DNA of 64,000 bases from Rattus norvegicus (Eukaryota > Chordata > Mammalia > Rodentia > Muridae): contig NC_086020.1 in NCBI RefSeq assembly GCF_036323735.1, positions 88,174,210 through 88,238,209 of the forward strand. The letters run 5' to 3'. The notes under the pieces are model-generated. The model was not told the DNA's origin. It did no database searches and saw only the letters and a program-made list of their open reading frames with translations. A program made the position numbers and the translations under genes. Positions 46,505 to 58,924 of this stretch are shown one piece after another; positions within the stretch are counted from its first letter, which is position 1; each line of letters begins with the position of its first letter.

Positions 46505-46655
46505 TGTCACTTGTGTGTGTGCATGTGTGTGTGCATCTGTGTTTTCATGTGAAACATGTCCTAGAAGAGGATATCAGGTGCTGGGAGCAAAACCAAGATC
46601 TTCTACAAGATTATCAAACATTCTTAACTACTGAGCAGTCTCTCCAGCCCCAAAG
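46505..46655 (-). mobile_element. B3-type SINE, antisense, with TG-rich end
   Basis: The plus strand starts with TG-rich sequence and ends in TTAACTACTGAGCAGTC then TCTCCAGCCCC, the reverse complement of the rodent SINE head. The internal CAGGTGCTGGGAGCAAAACC fits B3. Moderately diverged. Confidence 0.65.
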
Positions 46656-47732
46656 GATTACAACCTTTATAAATGGCAGTAGAAGTTACCTTCATCTCAA
46701 GTTTTATATTTTCTGCCTTGTTTCTGCATGATCTTCTCACTACCACATATTTTTATTTCTTAATTCCCATCCTTTCTACATTTATCCACACAGGTAGATT
46801 AATATTTATTACTTAATTTATTGTCACTGGGTTTATGTGCAATGTTTTCACAGAACATTCTGATAAATAGGTCTTTCATTCAAACATAACACAAGGAAGT
46901 GAAGGGCAGGAATAGAGAGATGATGTAGCTATCATTGGAAAAGGACACTTCTGAGAAGACAAGAGGACTGATATCACTGTTACAATATGCCAGAAGCCAT
47001 GATCTGGAAATACTTGTAAAAAAAAAAATGGAGACAGTTAAGCATGTGAAAACAGTAGACTTCAGTGCTTAAGAACTGTTTTTCTTGTGGGCCTTAGGAA
47101 AAAGTTGCCTTGAGGAAAATAACAATATATTCAAGGCTAAAATTATATTACTCAAAGGACTTCTAACACACTGACTGTCTCTGAAAAATCTCCTAAAATG
47201 TGTTGAAGACTAGGTCTCCAATGCAGCAGTGTGAAGAAGTGTGACCCCTGGACTGTGATTGAATCACTACAGTTCTGAACATAATCAGAGGATTAATCCA
47301 TTGATGTATTCATCATTCTATAGACTCAGTGGTGAAACCATAGAAAATAAAGCCTACTTGGAAATAGTAAGAGCTTGATCCTTTAGGAAACATTTCAGCA
47401 GCAACCATTCCCTTTTGTTCTGTTTCCTAGCTACCATGAGGAGAGTCCCTTTGCTTCACAGCTTATTTTTCCTTTGATGTTCTTCCTTGCTATAGCTCAG
47501 AAACAATGTCCAAGTAATCAACCACAGACTGAAATTTTGTAACCATGAACAGCAAAAAAAATATTCCACCTTTAAGTTCATTGTCTCAGGTATTTTGTTA
47601 CAGGAGCAAATGCCTGATTAAGACAAGTACTATTCTGAAATGTGCATAGCATAGACAAAACAGGTGCCTCTTAGCACAAGTGCTCTTTAGTGGTACTTTC
47701 ATTACTGACATCGATTCTGAGACCTTTCATTC

Positions 47733-47735
<3 letters not shown>
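46656..47735. other. No recognised gene; possible old rodent repeat near 47230-47625
   Basis: Near 47575-47620 the sequence GTCTCAGGTATTTTGTTACAG then GATTAAGACAAG resembles the 3' end shared by some rodent repeats like that at 39500-39895. The match is short, so the call is tentative. Confidence 0.35.

Positions 47736-47783
<48 letters not shown>
47736..47783. repeat. (TG)n microsatellite
   Basis: About 24 TG units. Open frames crossing it (for example 47680-47958) owe their length to the repeat. Confidence 0.97.
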
Positions 47784-47785
<2 letters not shown>

Positions 47786-49199
47786 CATTGTGCATCTGTG
47801 AGAAAGAGTTCATCAGTTCTAGAATTAAGAAATATATGCGTGAAACAGACATGGGAGTTTTGCAGTACTGTAGGAGCTGCTGCTCTGAAGTTTGTTCGGA
47901 GGAGTTGGAAGTAGAGGTGCTGGCTGAAGTTCCCAAGCATGTTAGGGAACTCTCCTAGGTTCTGTTTCTTCTGTCATCAAGTAACCCCTGTCACTTGGAG
48001 GTCTAAATGAGAAAGTCAGTGATATGGCAGTTCTTTAAAAAAAATCCAATCCATTCCCTCAGATGACTCCATAGCATGTAACATCTTTGTACTCTCTAGG
48101 AAACTTTCTTTGTAACATTACTCTCTTTGTTGTGTTGAACATTCCAGGACTGCTTCACTGATGCTTCATCTTCCTGTCCTGTCCATAGGCTTGTAGGTTA
48201 TTTTCAATGGTTCCTTTTGCAAAACTATTTTCATCCTACCCTGGAGGTTTTACTTTCACAATGCGCATAATTGCCAAATCACACTCTAACCTTTTTCTTC
48301 TTCTCTGTTTACAATACTAACATTTTTCACCATGCATCAATTTCTGGTTATTCCAAGCTAAACTTACCACTCTTCTCACGACAAGTCTCCTTATAGGGCT
48401 GCCTTTCAGTTACGTAGAGAAGTTAACACCATAGCTGTTCACACATCCATCTTGTTCTAATAGCAAGGGGTGGGAGTACAGCTTGTTTCTAATAATCTTA
48501 GGAAAATTCATCACTTTCTACCATATTATCCCTGAGGCCCAGGGAGTGCAGAGCTTGAGCAACCTAACATAGGGGTGAATTTTGTCCCTGATGTTCACAC
48601 TACAGAGTTGCTGAGCAGAATATACATAGGCAGTACATACCAAAGGGAAAAAGAAAAAGAAAGAAGGTTGGACTTTAAACTTGAATTGTTCAGTTTTCTT
48701 CTAAGACCTCCAGGTCACTTTAATTTGGCGAAATCAGAAGAGTTATAGAAAGGGCATACTGTTCATATGATGGAAACAGTAGCAGAAATGAAGAGTGACT
48801 CTGGAACTATCCCATTTTTTAAAGCATCAGGGGAATGGTTAGACAATAATGAAGCCTACCTTAGAGTCAACAATAAAATGATAGAATTAAAGTATGTACA
48901 CATGGATATGAGATACTGTACCATTGTCAGGCTGCCAAGAAAATGCAAGAATGTGATTTCAAATTCATTAATAACTTAAGTCCATTATCACTGCATACAA
49001 AATTCAAAAAGACTTTCCAACTTTTCTGGCCTCTTCATTTGCCTCTGCACTTGGTCCTAAGTAGATATTCCTTATGCTGGACTAGACTATGACCTTTCTG
49101 AAGGCTACATCCAGGTCCACCACAACTCAAGTATGCCATGCCTTTCTGGAACATTTCCGAATAAGCACCACCTATCTACTACATTTAAGGAACAGGACA
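47784..49199. other. Sequence without recognised genes
   Basis: Nothing recognised. A 70-codon frame at 48767-48979 has no family resemblance that I can see. Confidence 0.5.
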
Positions 49200-49350
49200 G
49201 GGACTGGAAGGCTCGGTCAGTGGTTAAGAACACTCACTGATCTTGAAGAGGATCTGAGTGCAGTTCCCAGCACCTACATTGTAGCTCACAATATATTGTA
49301 ACTTTAGTTCCAGGAAATATGTTACTCTCTTTTGACCTCCAACATCTCCT

Positions 49351-49405
<55 letters not shown>

Positions 49406-49435
49406 TAGACTATAATATATATTTTTAAAACAACA
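49200..49435 (+). mobile_element. B3 SINE with (CA)n tail
   Basis: The head GACTGGAAGGCTCGGTCAG corresponds to the B3 start, followed by GTGCAGTTCCCAGCACC (B-box region) and AACTTTAGTTCCAGG, then a (CA)n run at 49355-49403 and an A/T-rich end. Sense orientation and diverged. Confidence 0.75.
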
Positions 49436-50623
49436 AAGAAAACCAAAACAGTTTCTAGGCCTCCAGATCAGTTATTTCAGACAAAGATATATTCTGAGAA
49501 ATAAAAGGAGACCCCATCTCTAGTGTTGCCAAAGGTTTTAGTAAGTGTTCGGGTGACAGATGATGAGACAATTAGACTGCCACACTGAATGCCACTCAAA
49601 GCCAGTGACCCAAAAACTAGTACTTAACTTGAAATTTTGGAAAGGATTCTCAGCAAAAGCATTAATTTTGATTCTACCATTCATTGCATCTTGATTGTTA
49701 GCTCAAATATGCATTCTCTCTTTCTTCTAGAGGGTAACGTATGAACCCTGACTCCTCTTTCAAGGTTAAAAAATGTAATGTTTGGTGGAAAGGCTTAGTG
49801 AATTGTTTCTTTTCGATTCACTCTGCTGGAAAATCTCTTGGTTTCATTTTCCTCTTGAGCCTATAATTCTGATAGCCTGCCTCAGATAGAGTGTGAGATT
49901 CACTCTGTAAGGAGCAGGCATTTCCAGAATGGAACCACGATGGCTGCTTCTACCACAACTTACAGAAATGTTTGTCATTTAAAACTTTGTCTCCAGGAAT
50001 ATATTACATATGTGCCATGACTTGTTTCTTTTAGAATTTATGCTGAAATTTAGTCAACATTGCCTTAAAAGATGGTGAGGTTTTTAATTATAACTAATGC
50101 CTTTCTCAGTGAAAGGGGTTTATTACTATAAAAATGGATAATTATAAAGCAAGGCCACATATCCATATGTATATCCACCTGTCAATCATTCTTTCTTCAT
50201 CTTCAGACACATGAAACCCTTTCTGAATGTAATCCCCAATCTTACGTACTACCTGTGAACTAGGTTCTAAATAAATCCATCTGTTCAAGACATACTGTGA
50301 GAGCAGTAGAAAATGAATAAGACAGTAACATAACCAGGCAATCTAAATCAACTTGAAGCCATGACAAGATATCTTAACTGTTGAGTGTGGGCAAATCTCA
50401 TTGGTTCCAGATAACCCTTTGGGTAAATAAGAGCAACATTAAACCCAGCCATAGTTGGAACACTGGTTCTTGTAAAACATTATTGGAACACAACCATGCC
50501 TTTAATCATGTCTGGCACAAAGTATCAGAAGAGTTCGATATTTGCAAACTACACCAGCCAGTCTATGAAGCCATGCTTGTCAGTCTCTCAACTAGACTAG
50601 CACTAGTAATTTAATATACAAGA
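49436..50623. other. Sequence without recognised genes
   Basis: Flank left of the 50.6-53.8 kb L1. No gene or clear repeat seen. Confidence 0.5.
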
Positions 50624-50638
50624 AAGCCTGTGTCTTTC
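50624..50638 (-). repeat. TSD of the minus-strand L1 (poly(A) side)
   Basis: AAGCCTGTGTCTTTC, repeated with one mismatch (AAGCCCGTGTCTTTC) at 53785-53799. Confidence 0.85.
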
Positions 50639-53600
50639 TTTTTTTTTTCTATGTATATTTTTTTTATTAACTTGAGTATTTCTTATATACATTTCAAGTG
50701 TTATTCCCTTTCCCGGTTTCCGGGCAAACACACCCCCACCTCCCCTTCCTTATGGCTGTTCCCCTCCCAACCCTCCCTCCATTGCCGCCCTCCCCCCATA
50801 GTCTAGTTCACTGGGGGTTCAGTCTTAGCTGGACCAAGGGCTTCCCTTTCCACTGGTGCTCTTACTAGGATATTCATTGCTACCTATGGGGTCAGAGTCC
50901 AGGGTCAGTCCATGTATAGTCTTTAGATAGTGGCTTAGTCCCTGGAAGCTCTGGTTGCTTGACATTGTTGTACTTTTGGGGTCTCGAGCCCCTTCAAGCT
51001 CTTCCAGTTCTTTCTCTGATTCCTTCAACGGGGGACCTATTCTCAGTTCAGTGGTTTGCTGCTGGCATTCGCCTCTGTATTTGCAGTATTCTGGCTGTGT
51101 CTCTCAGGAGCGATGTACATCTGGCTCCTGTCGGTCTGCACTTCTTTGCTTCATCCATCTTGTCTAATTGGGTGGCTGTATATGTATGGGCCACATGTGG
51201 GGCAGGCTCTGAATGGGTGTTCCTTCAGTCTCTGTTTTAATCGTTGCCTCTCCCTTCCCTGCCAAGGGTATTCTTTTTCCTCATTTAAAGAAGGAGTGAA
51301 GCATTCACATTTTGATCATCCGTCTTGAGTTTCGTTTGTTCTAGGGATCTAGGGTAATTCAAGCATTTGGGCTAATAGCCACTTATCAATGAGTGCATAC
51401 CATGTATGTCTTTCTGTGATTGGGTTAGCTCACTCAGGATGATATTTTCCAGTTCCAACCATTTGCCTACGAATTTCATAAACTCGTTGTTTTTGATAGC
51501 TGAGTAATATTCCATTGTGTAGATGTACCACATTTTCTGTATCCATTCCTCTGTTGAAGGGCATCTGGGTTCTTTCCATTTTCTGGCTATTATAAATAAG
51601 GCTGCGATGAACATAGTGGAGCACGTGTCTCTTTTATATGTTGAGGCATCTTTTGGGTATATGCCCAAGAGAGGTATAGCTGGATCCTCAGGCAGTTCAA
51701 TGTCCAATTTTCTGAGGAACCTCCAGACTGATTTCCAGAATGGTTATACCAGTCTGCAATCCCACCAACAATGGAGGAGTGTTCCTCTTTCTCCACATCC
51801 TCGCCAGCATCTGCTGTCACCTGAGTTTTTGATCTTAGCCAATCGCACTGGTGTGAGGTGAAATCTCAGGGTTGTTTTGATTTGCATTTCCCTTATGACT
51901 AAAGATGTTGAACATTTCTTTAGGTGTTTCTCAGCCATTCGGCATTCCTCAGCTGTGAATTCTTTGTTTAGCTCTGAACCCCATTTTTTAATAGGGTTAT
52001 TTGTTTCCCTGCGGTCTAACTTCTTGAGTTCTTTGTATATTTTGGATATAAGGCCTCTATCTGTTGTAGGATTGGTAAAGATCTTTTCCCAATCTGTTGG
52101 TTGCCGTTTTGTCCTAACCACAGAGTCCTTTGCCTTACAGAAGCTTTGCAGTTTCATGAGATCCCATTTGTCGATTCTTGATCTTAGAGCATAAGCCATT
52201 GGTGTTTTGTTCAGGAAATTTTTTCCAGTGCCCATGTGTTCCAGATGCTTCCCTAGTTTTTCTTCTATTAGTTTGAGTGTGTCTGGTTTGATGTGGAGGT
52301 CCTTGATCCACTTGGACTTAAGCTTTGTACAGGGTGATAAGGATGGATCGATCTGCATTCTTCTACATGTTGCCCTCCAGTTGAACCAGCACCATTTGCT
52401 GAAAATGCTATCTTTTTTCAATTGGATGGTTTTGGCTCCTTTGTCAAAAATCAAGTGACCATAGGTGTGTGGGTTCATTTCTGGGTCTTCAATTCTATTC
52501 CATTGGTCTATCTGTCTGTCTCTGTACCAATACCATGCAGTTTTTATCACCATTGCTCTGTATACTGCTTGAGTTCAGGGATAGTGATTCCCCCTGAAGT
52601 CCTTTTATTGTTGAGGATAGTTTTAGCTATCCTGGGTTTTTTGTTATTCCAGATGAATTTGCAAATTGTTCTGTCTAACTCTTTGAAGAATTGGATTGGT
52701 ATTTTGATGGGGATTGCATTGAATCTGTAGATTGCTTTTGGTAAAATGGCCATTTTTACTATATTAATCCTGCAAATCCATGAGCATGGGAGATCTTTCC
52801 ATCTTCTGAGGTCTTCTTCAATTTCTTTCCTCAGTGTCTTGAAGTTCTTATTGTACAGATCTTTTACTTGCTTGGTTAAAGTCACACCGAGGTACTTTAT
52901 ATTATTTGGGTCTATTATGAAGGGTGTCGTTTCCCTAATTTCTTTCTCGGCTTGTTTCTCTTTTGTATAGAGGAAGGCAACTGATTTATTTGAGTTAATT
53001 TTATACCCAGCCACTTTGCTGAAGTTGTTTATCAGCTTTAGTAGTTCTCTGGTGGAACTTTTGGGATCACTTAAATATACTATCATGTCATCTGCAAATA
53101 GTGATATTTTGACCTCTTCTTTTCCGATCTGTATCCCCTTGATCTCCTTTTGTTGTCTGATTGCTCTGGCTAGAACTTCAAGAACTATATTGAATAAGTA
53201 GGGAGAGAGTGGGCAGCCTTGTCTAGTCCCTGATTTTAGTGGGATTGCTTCAAGTTTCTCTCCATTTAGTTTAATGTTAGCAACTTGTTTGCTGTATATG
53301 GCTTTTACTATGTTTAGGTATGGGCCTTGAATTCCTATTCTTTCCAGGACTTTTATCATGAAGGGGTGTTGAATTTTGTCAAATGCTTTCTCAGCATCTA
53401 ATGAAATGATCATGTGGTTCTGTTCTTTCAGTTTGTTTATATAATGGATCACGTTGATGGTTTTCCTTATATTAAACCATCCCTGCATGCCTGGGATGAA
53501 GCCTACTTGATCATGGTGGATGATTGTTTTGATGTGCTCTTGAATTCGGTTTGCCAGAATTTTATTGAGTATTTTTGCGTCGATATTCATAAGGGAAATT

Positions 53601-53784
53601 GGTTTGAAGTTCTCTTTCTTTGTTGTGTCTTTGTGTGGTTTAGGTATAAGAGTAATTGTGGCTTCGTAGAAGGAATTCGGTAGGGCTCCATCTGTTTCAA
53701 TTTTGTGGAATAGTTTGGATAATATTGGTATGAGGTCTTCTATGAAGGTTTGATAGAATTCTGCACTAAACCCGTCTGGACCTG
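50639..53784 (-). mobile_element. 5'-truncated L1, about 3.1 kb, flanked by 15-bp TSDs
   Basis: A minus-strand L1 with a poly(T)-type tail at 50639-50680 (poly(A) on its own strand), 3' UTR to 51371, and ORF2 from 51372 to the truncation at 53784 inside the RT N-terminal region. The TSD edge on its own strand reads AATT/GAAA, close to the L1 endonuclease consensus. Both TSDs are recognisable and differ at one base. The copy overlaps the first L1 of the window over much of the RT domain and was used here as the reference for its indels. Confidence 0.95.
51372..53784 (-). pseudogene. L1 ORF2, RT and C-terminal parts, frameshifted
   Basis: Begins within the RT N-terminal region because of 5' truncation, so the endonuclease is absent. 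The RT domain is open from 53590 to 52547, with DAEKAFDKIQHP, TRQGCPLSPYLFN and the FADD box at 53087-53098. A 1-bp deletion near 52558 (CTCTGTATACTG against CTCTGTAATACTG in the copy at 1-4605) shifts the frame. The next part runs to 51744 and includes the cysteine-rich RCWRGCGERGTLLHCWWDC motif. A CAA to TAA stop at 51744-51746 follows, and the C-terminus to 51372 is open in the same frame. Confidence 0.93.
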
Positions 53785-53799
53785 AAGCCCGTGTCTTTC
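53785..53799 (-). repeat. TSD of the minus-strand L1 (5' side)
   Basis: AAGCCCGTGTCTTTC, one mismatch from the copy at 50624-50638. Confidence 0.85.
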
Positions 53800-54168
53800 A
53801 ATTGGAGGCAATGCATTTAATTATTTTCTCTAATGCCAGCGTCTAGTCTTATTGTGCCTTGTTGGTAACATGGGCAAAAATACAAGACTCAAAGGTAGGA
53901 ACAACCTGTTTTCTGGCTAGGTTGATAGTCAGTACTTGCTGTCTCAGATCTGAGCTTTTCCCAAGGTCTATATTCTATTTTTATGAGGTTTATCAATAAT
54001 CTTCTTTAAATTCAGTCACTAGTATGCAGCTTCTATAAGTATCAGTAACTCTCTATAGGTAAAGTTCCCTTGTCTGTATCTAAGGCCTAATGTTGCCACA
54101 TGCATGATTATAGTTTAAATCACTTGGATATGTACAAGAAACAGGTCCTAATATCAAAGCTAAAAGAT
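53800..54168. other. No recognised feature
   Basis: AT-rich spacer between the L1 and the TTA repeat. Confidence 0.45.
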
Positions 54169-54211
54169 TATTATTATTGTTATTGTTATTATTATTATTA
54201 TTATTATTATT
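54169..54211. repeat. (TTA)n microsatellite
   Basis: About 13 TTA/TTG units directly preceding an interspersed repeat. Confidence 0.95.
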
Positions 54212-54522
54212 GAAGGTTTGTATGTGTTTGGCCCAGGTAGTGCCACTATTGGGATGTGTGGTCATTTTGGAGTAGGTGTATCACTGTGGGCATGGCCTTA
54301 AGACCTTCCCTCCAGCTGCCTGGAAGTCAGTCTCCTCACAGAAGCCTTCAGATGAAGACATAGAACTCAGCTCTGCCTGCACCATGTCTGCTTAGACACT
54401 GCCTTACTCCACCTTGATGATACAGGACTGAATCTCTGGACCTATAAGCCAGCCCCAAATAAATGTTGTTTTTATAAGAGTTGCCTTGGCCATGCTGTCA
54501 GTCCACAGCTAAAACCCTAATA
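54212..54522 (+). mobile_element. Rodent interspersed repeat, possibly non-autonomous DNA transposon or MaLR
   Basis: The block starts TGAAGGTTTGTATGTG, passes GTGTATCACTGTGGGC and CTTCAGATGAAGACATAGAAC, and ends CAGTCCACAGCTAAAACCCTAA. This matches a very common rodent repeat as I remember it. I cannot settle its class without a library search. Confidence 0.55.
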
Positions 54523-54523
54523 T

Positions 54524-54556
54524 ATTAATATTAATATTAATATTAATATTAATATC
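54524..54556. repeat. (ATTAAT)n simple repeat
   Basis: Alternating TAATAT units following the interspersed repeat. Confidence 0.9.
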
Positions 54557-56173
54557 ATCCTTATCATTAAGTCTTTTTTAACAGTCTAGAAACATCTCCC
54601 TCCCAGTCTGCCCTCTGACTGTTCCTTATCCCATCATTCCTCCCCCATCACCAAGAGGATGTCCCCACCTCTCCCACCCCCACCCCACACACCCCTACCT
54701 CATCAAACCTCCCACTCCTGAAGTCTCTCAAGGGTTAAGTGTGTCTTCTCTCCCTGAGGCCAAACCCACCAGTCCTCTACAGTAGATGTGTTGGGGATCC
54801 CATATCAGCTAGTGTATGCTGCCTGGTCAGTGGATTAGTATTTGAGAGATCTTGGGAATCCAGGTTAGTTAAGAATGCTGGTCTTCTTCTGTGGTCACCA
54901 TTCTCCTCAGCTTCCTCCAAAAGCTTTAAGTCTTTATAAACCACTAAGATCAATATCTCCTAAACTCACATTCAGTTCCAAAGCCCCAAATCATACTTTT
55001 TTCCTCAAAGACCTGTCCCTGTATTCAAAAATTTCAGTTTCTGGACAATGAATGTTACAGTGAGGTATTTTAGGATAATTCCTGAATATTTCCCTCCCTA
55101 GACTTGACTCAAGTTTTGAACAAATTAAATTATAAGTAAGATGTATCAAGTAAAAATATGTTTTTTTCTGATGAAATGACATTTGTCATTACTTGGGTGT
55201 CCCAGTGTTGGACCCAGAACCAAACAGCTGCAACCATGCAATCTTGAAGACCAACATCTCTGAATCTTCCAGTAAGTTCTGTGTGCAACATTACAGTGAA
55301 AGAAAAGTATAGAGGAGAGGGTTGGATACCTTTGCTCCTTACTAGCCTAATACAAAGGGAGCACTTTCAAAGGTAGTACAGGACAGTGGCCTGTGTTGCT
55401 ACAATTCTGTCCACATTGACAGAAACACCAAAAACAAGGAGATCGTTATCATTCTCATCAACATAAAATATAAATAAATCTCAAGAAAACATGCTGTAGA
55501 ATTTTCCAGCCAATGAGTATATTCACATTTCAAAATCCGAGGTACCTCCAAGACTAAATTAATGAACGCTATCTTCCTAGAAGTCAGGTGTAATCCAACT
55601 GTACAAATCTTATGATTACCATCCTTTTTTCTGTATTTGCTTTCATTCAAAAAGTGATTGTGAAATCTGAACACAAGGGAAAATACTTATTGTTGGAAAA
55701 CTACAGAAGAAAACTTCAAGTTGGATACAAGTTTATTTAATTACTGGCCTAATTCCCAAGGGCTTTAGAAGTCAGACTACTGCTTTTGAGGTTAATTATT
55801 TCCCATGTCTGAAGTAATGATGCTAACCACACTGCAGAGAAATTGTCAACCTTGCTCTGTAAGAATTTAGATGGAGATATTTTCAGCCTTTCAGGTCATG
55901 TGGTCTCCAGAGCAATTGCTAAATGGATTTTGTGTATAAACAGTCAAATGAATAAATGAAAGAATTTGGAAAGAAAATGATTGTATAAGTTGATGAATCC
56001 TTGATTCACTCACACAGTGTGGACCATTTGCCATAGACTGTTGGAGCCTGATCTACACAGTGTTTATGACATTCCCCCAAGAAGATGTCACCCACACAGA
56101 GATTTGGTAATAATAATCTCCGAGCTTTCTCTTTATTAGAAAACAGTATTGAATTCTCATAAATATTGTATAT
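54557..56173. other. Sequence without recognised genes
   Basis: Contains a C-rich run at 54600-54720. I see no coding region or recognised repeat. Confidence 0.5.
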
Positions 56174-56461
56174 CTAAGCCACTACCTAAAGACTATACAT
56201 GGACTGACCCTGGACTCTGACCTCATAGGTAGCAATGCATATCCTAGTAAGAGCACCAGTGGAAGGGGAAGCCCTGGGTCCTGCTAAGACTGAACCCCAA
56301 GTGAACTAGTCTGTTGGGGGAGGGCGGCAATGGGGGGAGGGTTGGGAGGGGAACACCCATAAGGAAGGGGAGGGGGGAGGGGGATGTTTGACCGGAAATC
56401 GGGAAAGGGAATAACACTCGAAATGTATATAAGAAATACTCAAGTTAATAAAAAAAAAAAG
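56174..56461 (+). mobile_element. Short 5'-truncated L1 (3' UTR only)
   Basis: Starts CTAAGCCACTACC and follows the young L1 3' UTR through the G-rich tract (about 56315-56385) to AAATGTATATAAGAAATAC and poly(A). Very close in sequence to 33337-33616. No clear TSD could be fixed, although the tail continues as A-rich sequence to about 56476. Confidence 0.9.
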
Positions 56462-57625
56462 GAAAAACAAAAAAAGATGGCAAGCCTCAGTTAGAGTGCA
56501 GTCTCACGTCAGCAGCCAATGGCATTTTTCTCTATTCAAGTTGTTTCTCCAGGTTCAAAACAAACTATAAAATTTCCATCAAGAACAAAGATTTTGGTTT
56601 GCTTTCCTTTTTCTTCTATTTTTTTAACACCTTGAGGTTTTTAAATAGAGAAACAAAAGCAACTGTTGTGTAATAGCTTTCAGTATAGCAATCTAAAATT
56701 TATGAGTCTTTTAGAACAAATGGATTTTTACTTTGTGCAAAATCAGCTAAAGTCTCTGTGCTTCCATTCCGTTTTTACCTTGCTTTATATGGAAAGACCA
56801 TTAACAATTTATGGTTAGGGCATTAAATAGCTCTGAATTATCAAATGAGAAAATTCTCCTCTCAATACCTTTTATTCTTTCTGATTAAGTCAAGCTCTGG
56901 TTAATAAGACACTCTGGTCTTGATAATAACATATGTTAACAAAACATAACTGAACAAAAGGTAACAGAATACTTGGTGCAAACTAACTAATATAACAGCA
57001 TTCATTGATAAAATGTTTTATATTTAACTTCTAATTTTGAAAGATTAAACTAGTAGACAAAAACCCATCTTTAAAAATTTATTTTTGAATAAAAGCTGAA
57101 CTATTTGAAAAGAAGTGTTACTGCATAATATCCTAATTGCTATCCTCATTTGGAGTGTAGTGTTGACAACCTCTACCTGGGATGGTAAGGCCAGCTGACC
57201 TGCACTTTTCTTTCAGAATCAAGATGCTGAAGAGCAAAGAGAGGATCTGACTCACCCATTTACTTGAAGAGCTGGTCTGCAAGGTGATGACTCAAAGTAC
57301 CACTTCAGCATGACTACTCTTCCTTTTCCTCCCACTCTGCCGGCCACATCTCTGTGGGCTGCAGAAAACAGAAAAGAAACTAAAAGCATGCTGAGTAGGA
57401 GGATGAATATTGATTCTCCACTTGTCTGGAAGGATACTTTAGAAGCTGTCTTTGTGAAAATGAAAGACTGTAGTCTAAGCACAAGCCTCACATAACTTTA
57501 ACCTAGCAATCAAAATATCAAAGGGTCACAACAACTGCATCAGTTATGCGTTTGCAGCTATTTTTCTCCCTGGTTATGTAGGTATTTTCCTCACATCCAG
57601 AAGAGACATTTTCCACTTTATAAAA
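56462..57625. other. Sequence without recognised genes
   Basis: About 1.2 kb of AT-rich DNA with overlapping short frames at 57252-57495 on both strands and no recognised product. Confidence 0.5.
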
Positions 57626-57662
57626 TCTGTCTGTCTGTCTGTCTGTCTGTCATAAGCCTATC

Positions 57663-57716
<54 letters not shown>

Positions 57717-57860
57717 TTATCTATGTCTCTTCTACCCATCATCTATCATCTATCTATCATTTATCTATCCACCATCTACCCATTATCTATTTATCTATGT
57801 ATCATCTTTCATCTATTTATCTATATTTTATCTATCACCTATCATCCTTCCATCTTTCAT
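57626..57860. repeat. Compound tetranucleotide microsatellite (CTGT)n and (CTAT)n
   Basis: CTGT units at 57626-57651, then about 14 CTAT units at 57664-57720, then degenerate ATCT/TTAT sequence to about 57860. The 87-codon frame over it is a repeat artefact. Confidence 0.95.
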
Positions 57861-57969
57861 TTGTATCATCTTCTATCACCATTTTTTGCTATCATCTTTT
57901 TCCTTTTTTCACTTAATTTTCATTTACTACTTGTATTGTTCTGTGATTTTTTTTCTCTTTTCATTTTAT

Positions 57970-58570
57970 TTCTTCATCTTTTATAGTATACATTCTGATT
58001 TCAATTTCCCCTCCCTCTACTTCTTTCAATCCCTCCAGCACCTCTAAGTTCCAGATCCACTGCTGTTCTATTTACATTCAGAGAGGAGCAGGCCTTCCAA
58101 GGATATAAACCAAACATGGCATAAGATACAATAAAATTAGGCAAAATCCTTCATCTCAAGACTGACTGAAGCAACCTAGTAGGAAGAAAAGTATCCCAGG
58201 TGCAGGCAAAAGAGTGAGAGACACCCCTACTACTGCTGTTAGTAGGCCCATAAAAATCCCAAGTTAAACAACCATAGCATGTATGTAGAGAATCTAGAGC
58301 AGACCCATGAAGGCTCTGTGATTGTCACTTCAGTCTCTCTGAGTCTCTATGAGCCCTGCTTAGATGACCTCTTGATTTCTCTGGCTCTTATAATCCTTCC
58401 TACGCTTCTTTCTCAGGAATTTCCTGAGCTCTACCTAATGTTTGGGTGTGGGTTTCTGTATTTGCTTCAATTGCTGCTGGATGAATCCTCTCTCATGCTG
58501 ACTGGGCTAAACATCGATATATTAATATAGCAGAATATTATTAGGAATCATTCCATTAACCTTTTTGTGG
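57970..58570 (-). mobile_element. Lx-type L1 3' UTR fragment, antisense
   Basis: The reverse complement of an old murine Lx 3' UTR: GAGGAGCAGGCCTTCC, AAACCAAACATGGCATAAG, AGTAGGAAGAAAAGTATCCC, AAAGAGTGAGAGACACCCC, AGACCCATGAAGGCTCTGTG and ATATTATTAGGAATCATTCC, all in the expected order. Confidence 0.75.
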
Positions 58571-58734
58571 AGGATGGTCATGTTTTGTTGTCTGTTTGTT
58601 TGTTTTTTAAATAATATCCTAATAGAACATTTTATGGGAAATAACCTGTCAAATGTCAAATTAATAATTAGAATATTTTAGTTCAATAAAATTATTCCCA
58701 GATAATCTGTAATTGTGTATCATTATCAGTCACA

Positions 58735-58860
58735 GAGCCTGCACGGGTTTACTCTAGGTCCTCTACATGTATGCTATGGTTGTTTAACTTGGGATTTTTG
58801 TGGATCTTCTAACAGTAGGAGTAGGAATGTCTCCGACTCTTATGCCTATATACAATGAGC
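58735..58860 (+). mobile_element. Lx-type L1 3' UTR fragment, sense
   Basis: CTAGGTCCTCTACATGTATG then TGGTTGTTTAACTTGGG and CTAACAGTAGGAGTAGG is the sense counterpart of part of the antisense fragment at about 58195-58290, so the two form an imperfect inverted pair. Confidence 0.65.
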
Positions 58861-58924
58861 CACAACATCCACTGAATGAAGGGCTCTGATTCTGTTTAAT
58901 TCTTACTATTCATTTCTCTGTTTG

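Noticed and set aside
47680..47958. 92-codon frame across a TG microsatellite
   Set aside because: The frame depends on the repeat for nearly a quarter of its length, and the rest resembles no protein I know.
56174..56480. TSD for the short L1 3' UTR copy
   Set aside because: The A-rich tail is interrupted and no flanking word longer than a few bases matches on the two sides.
57723..57986. 87-codon frame rich in Ile, Tyr, Leu and Ser
   Set aside because: It is a translation of ATCT/CTAT tetranucleotide repeat and T-rich DNA.
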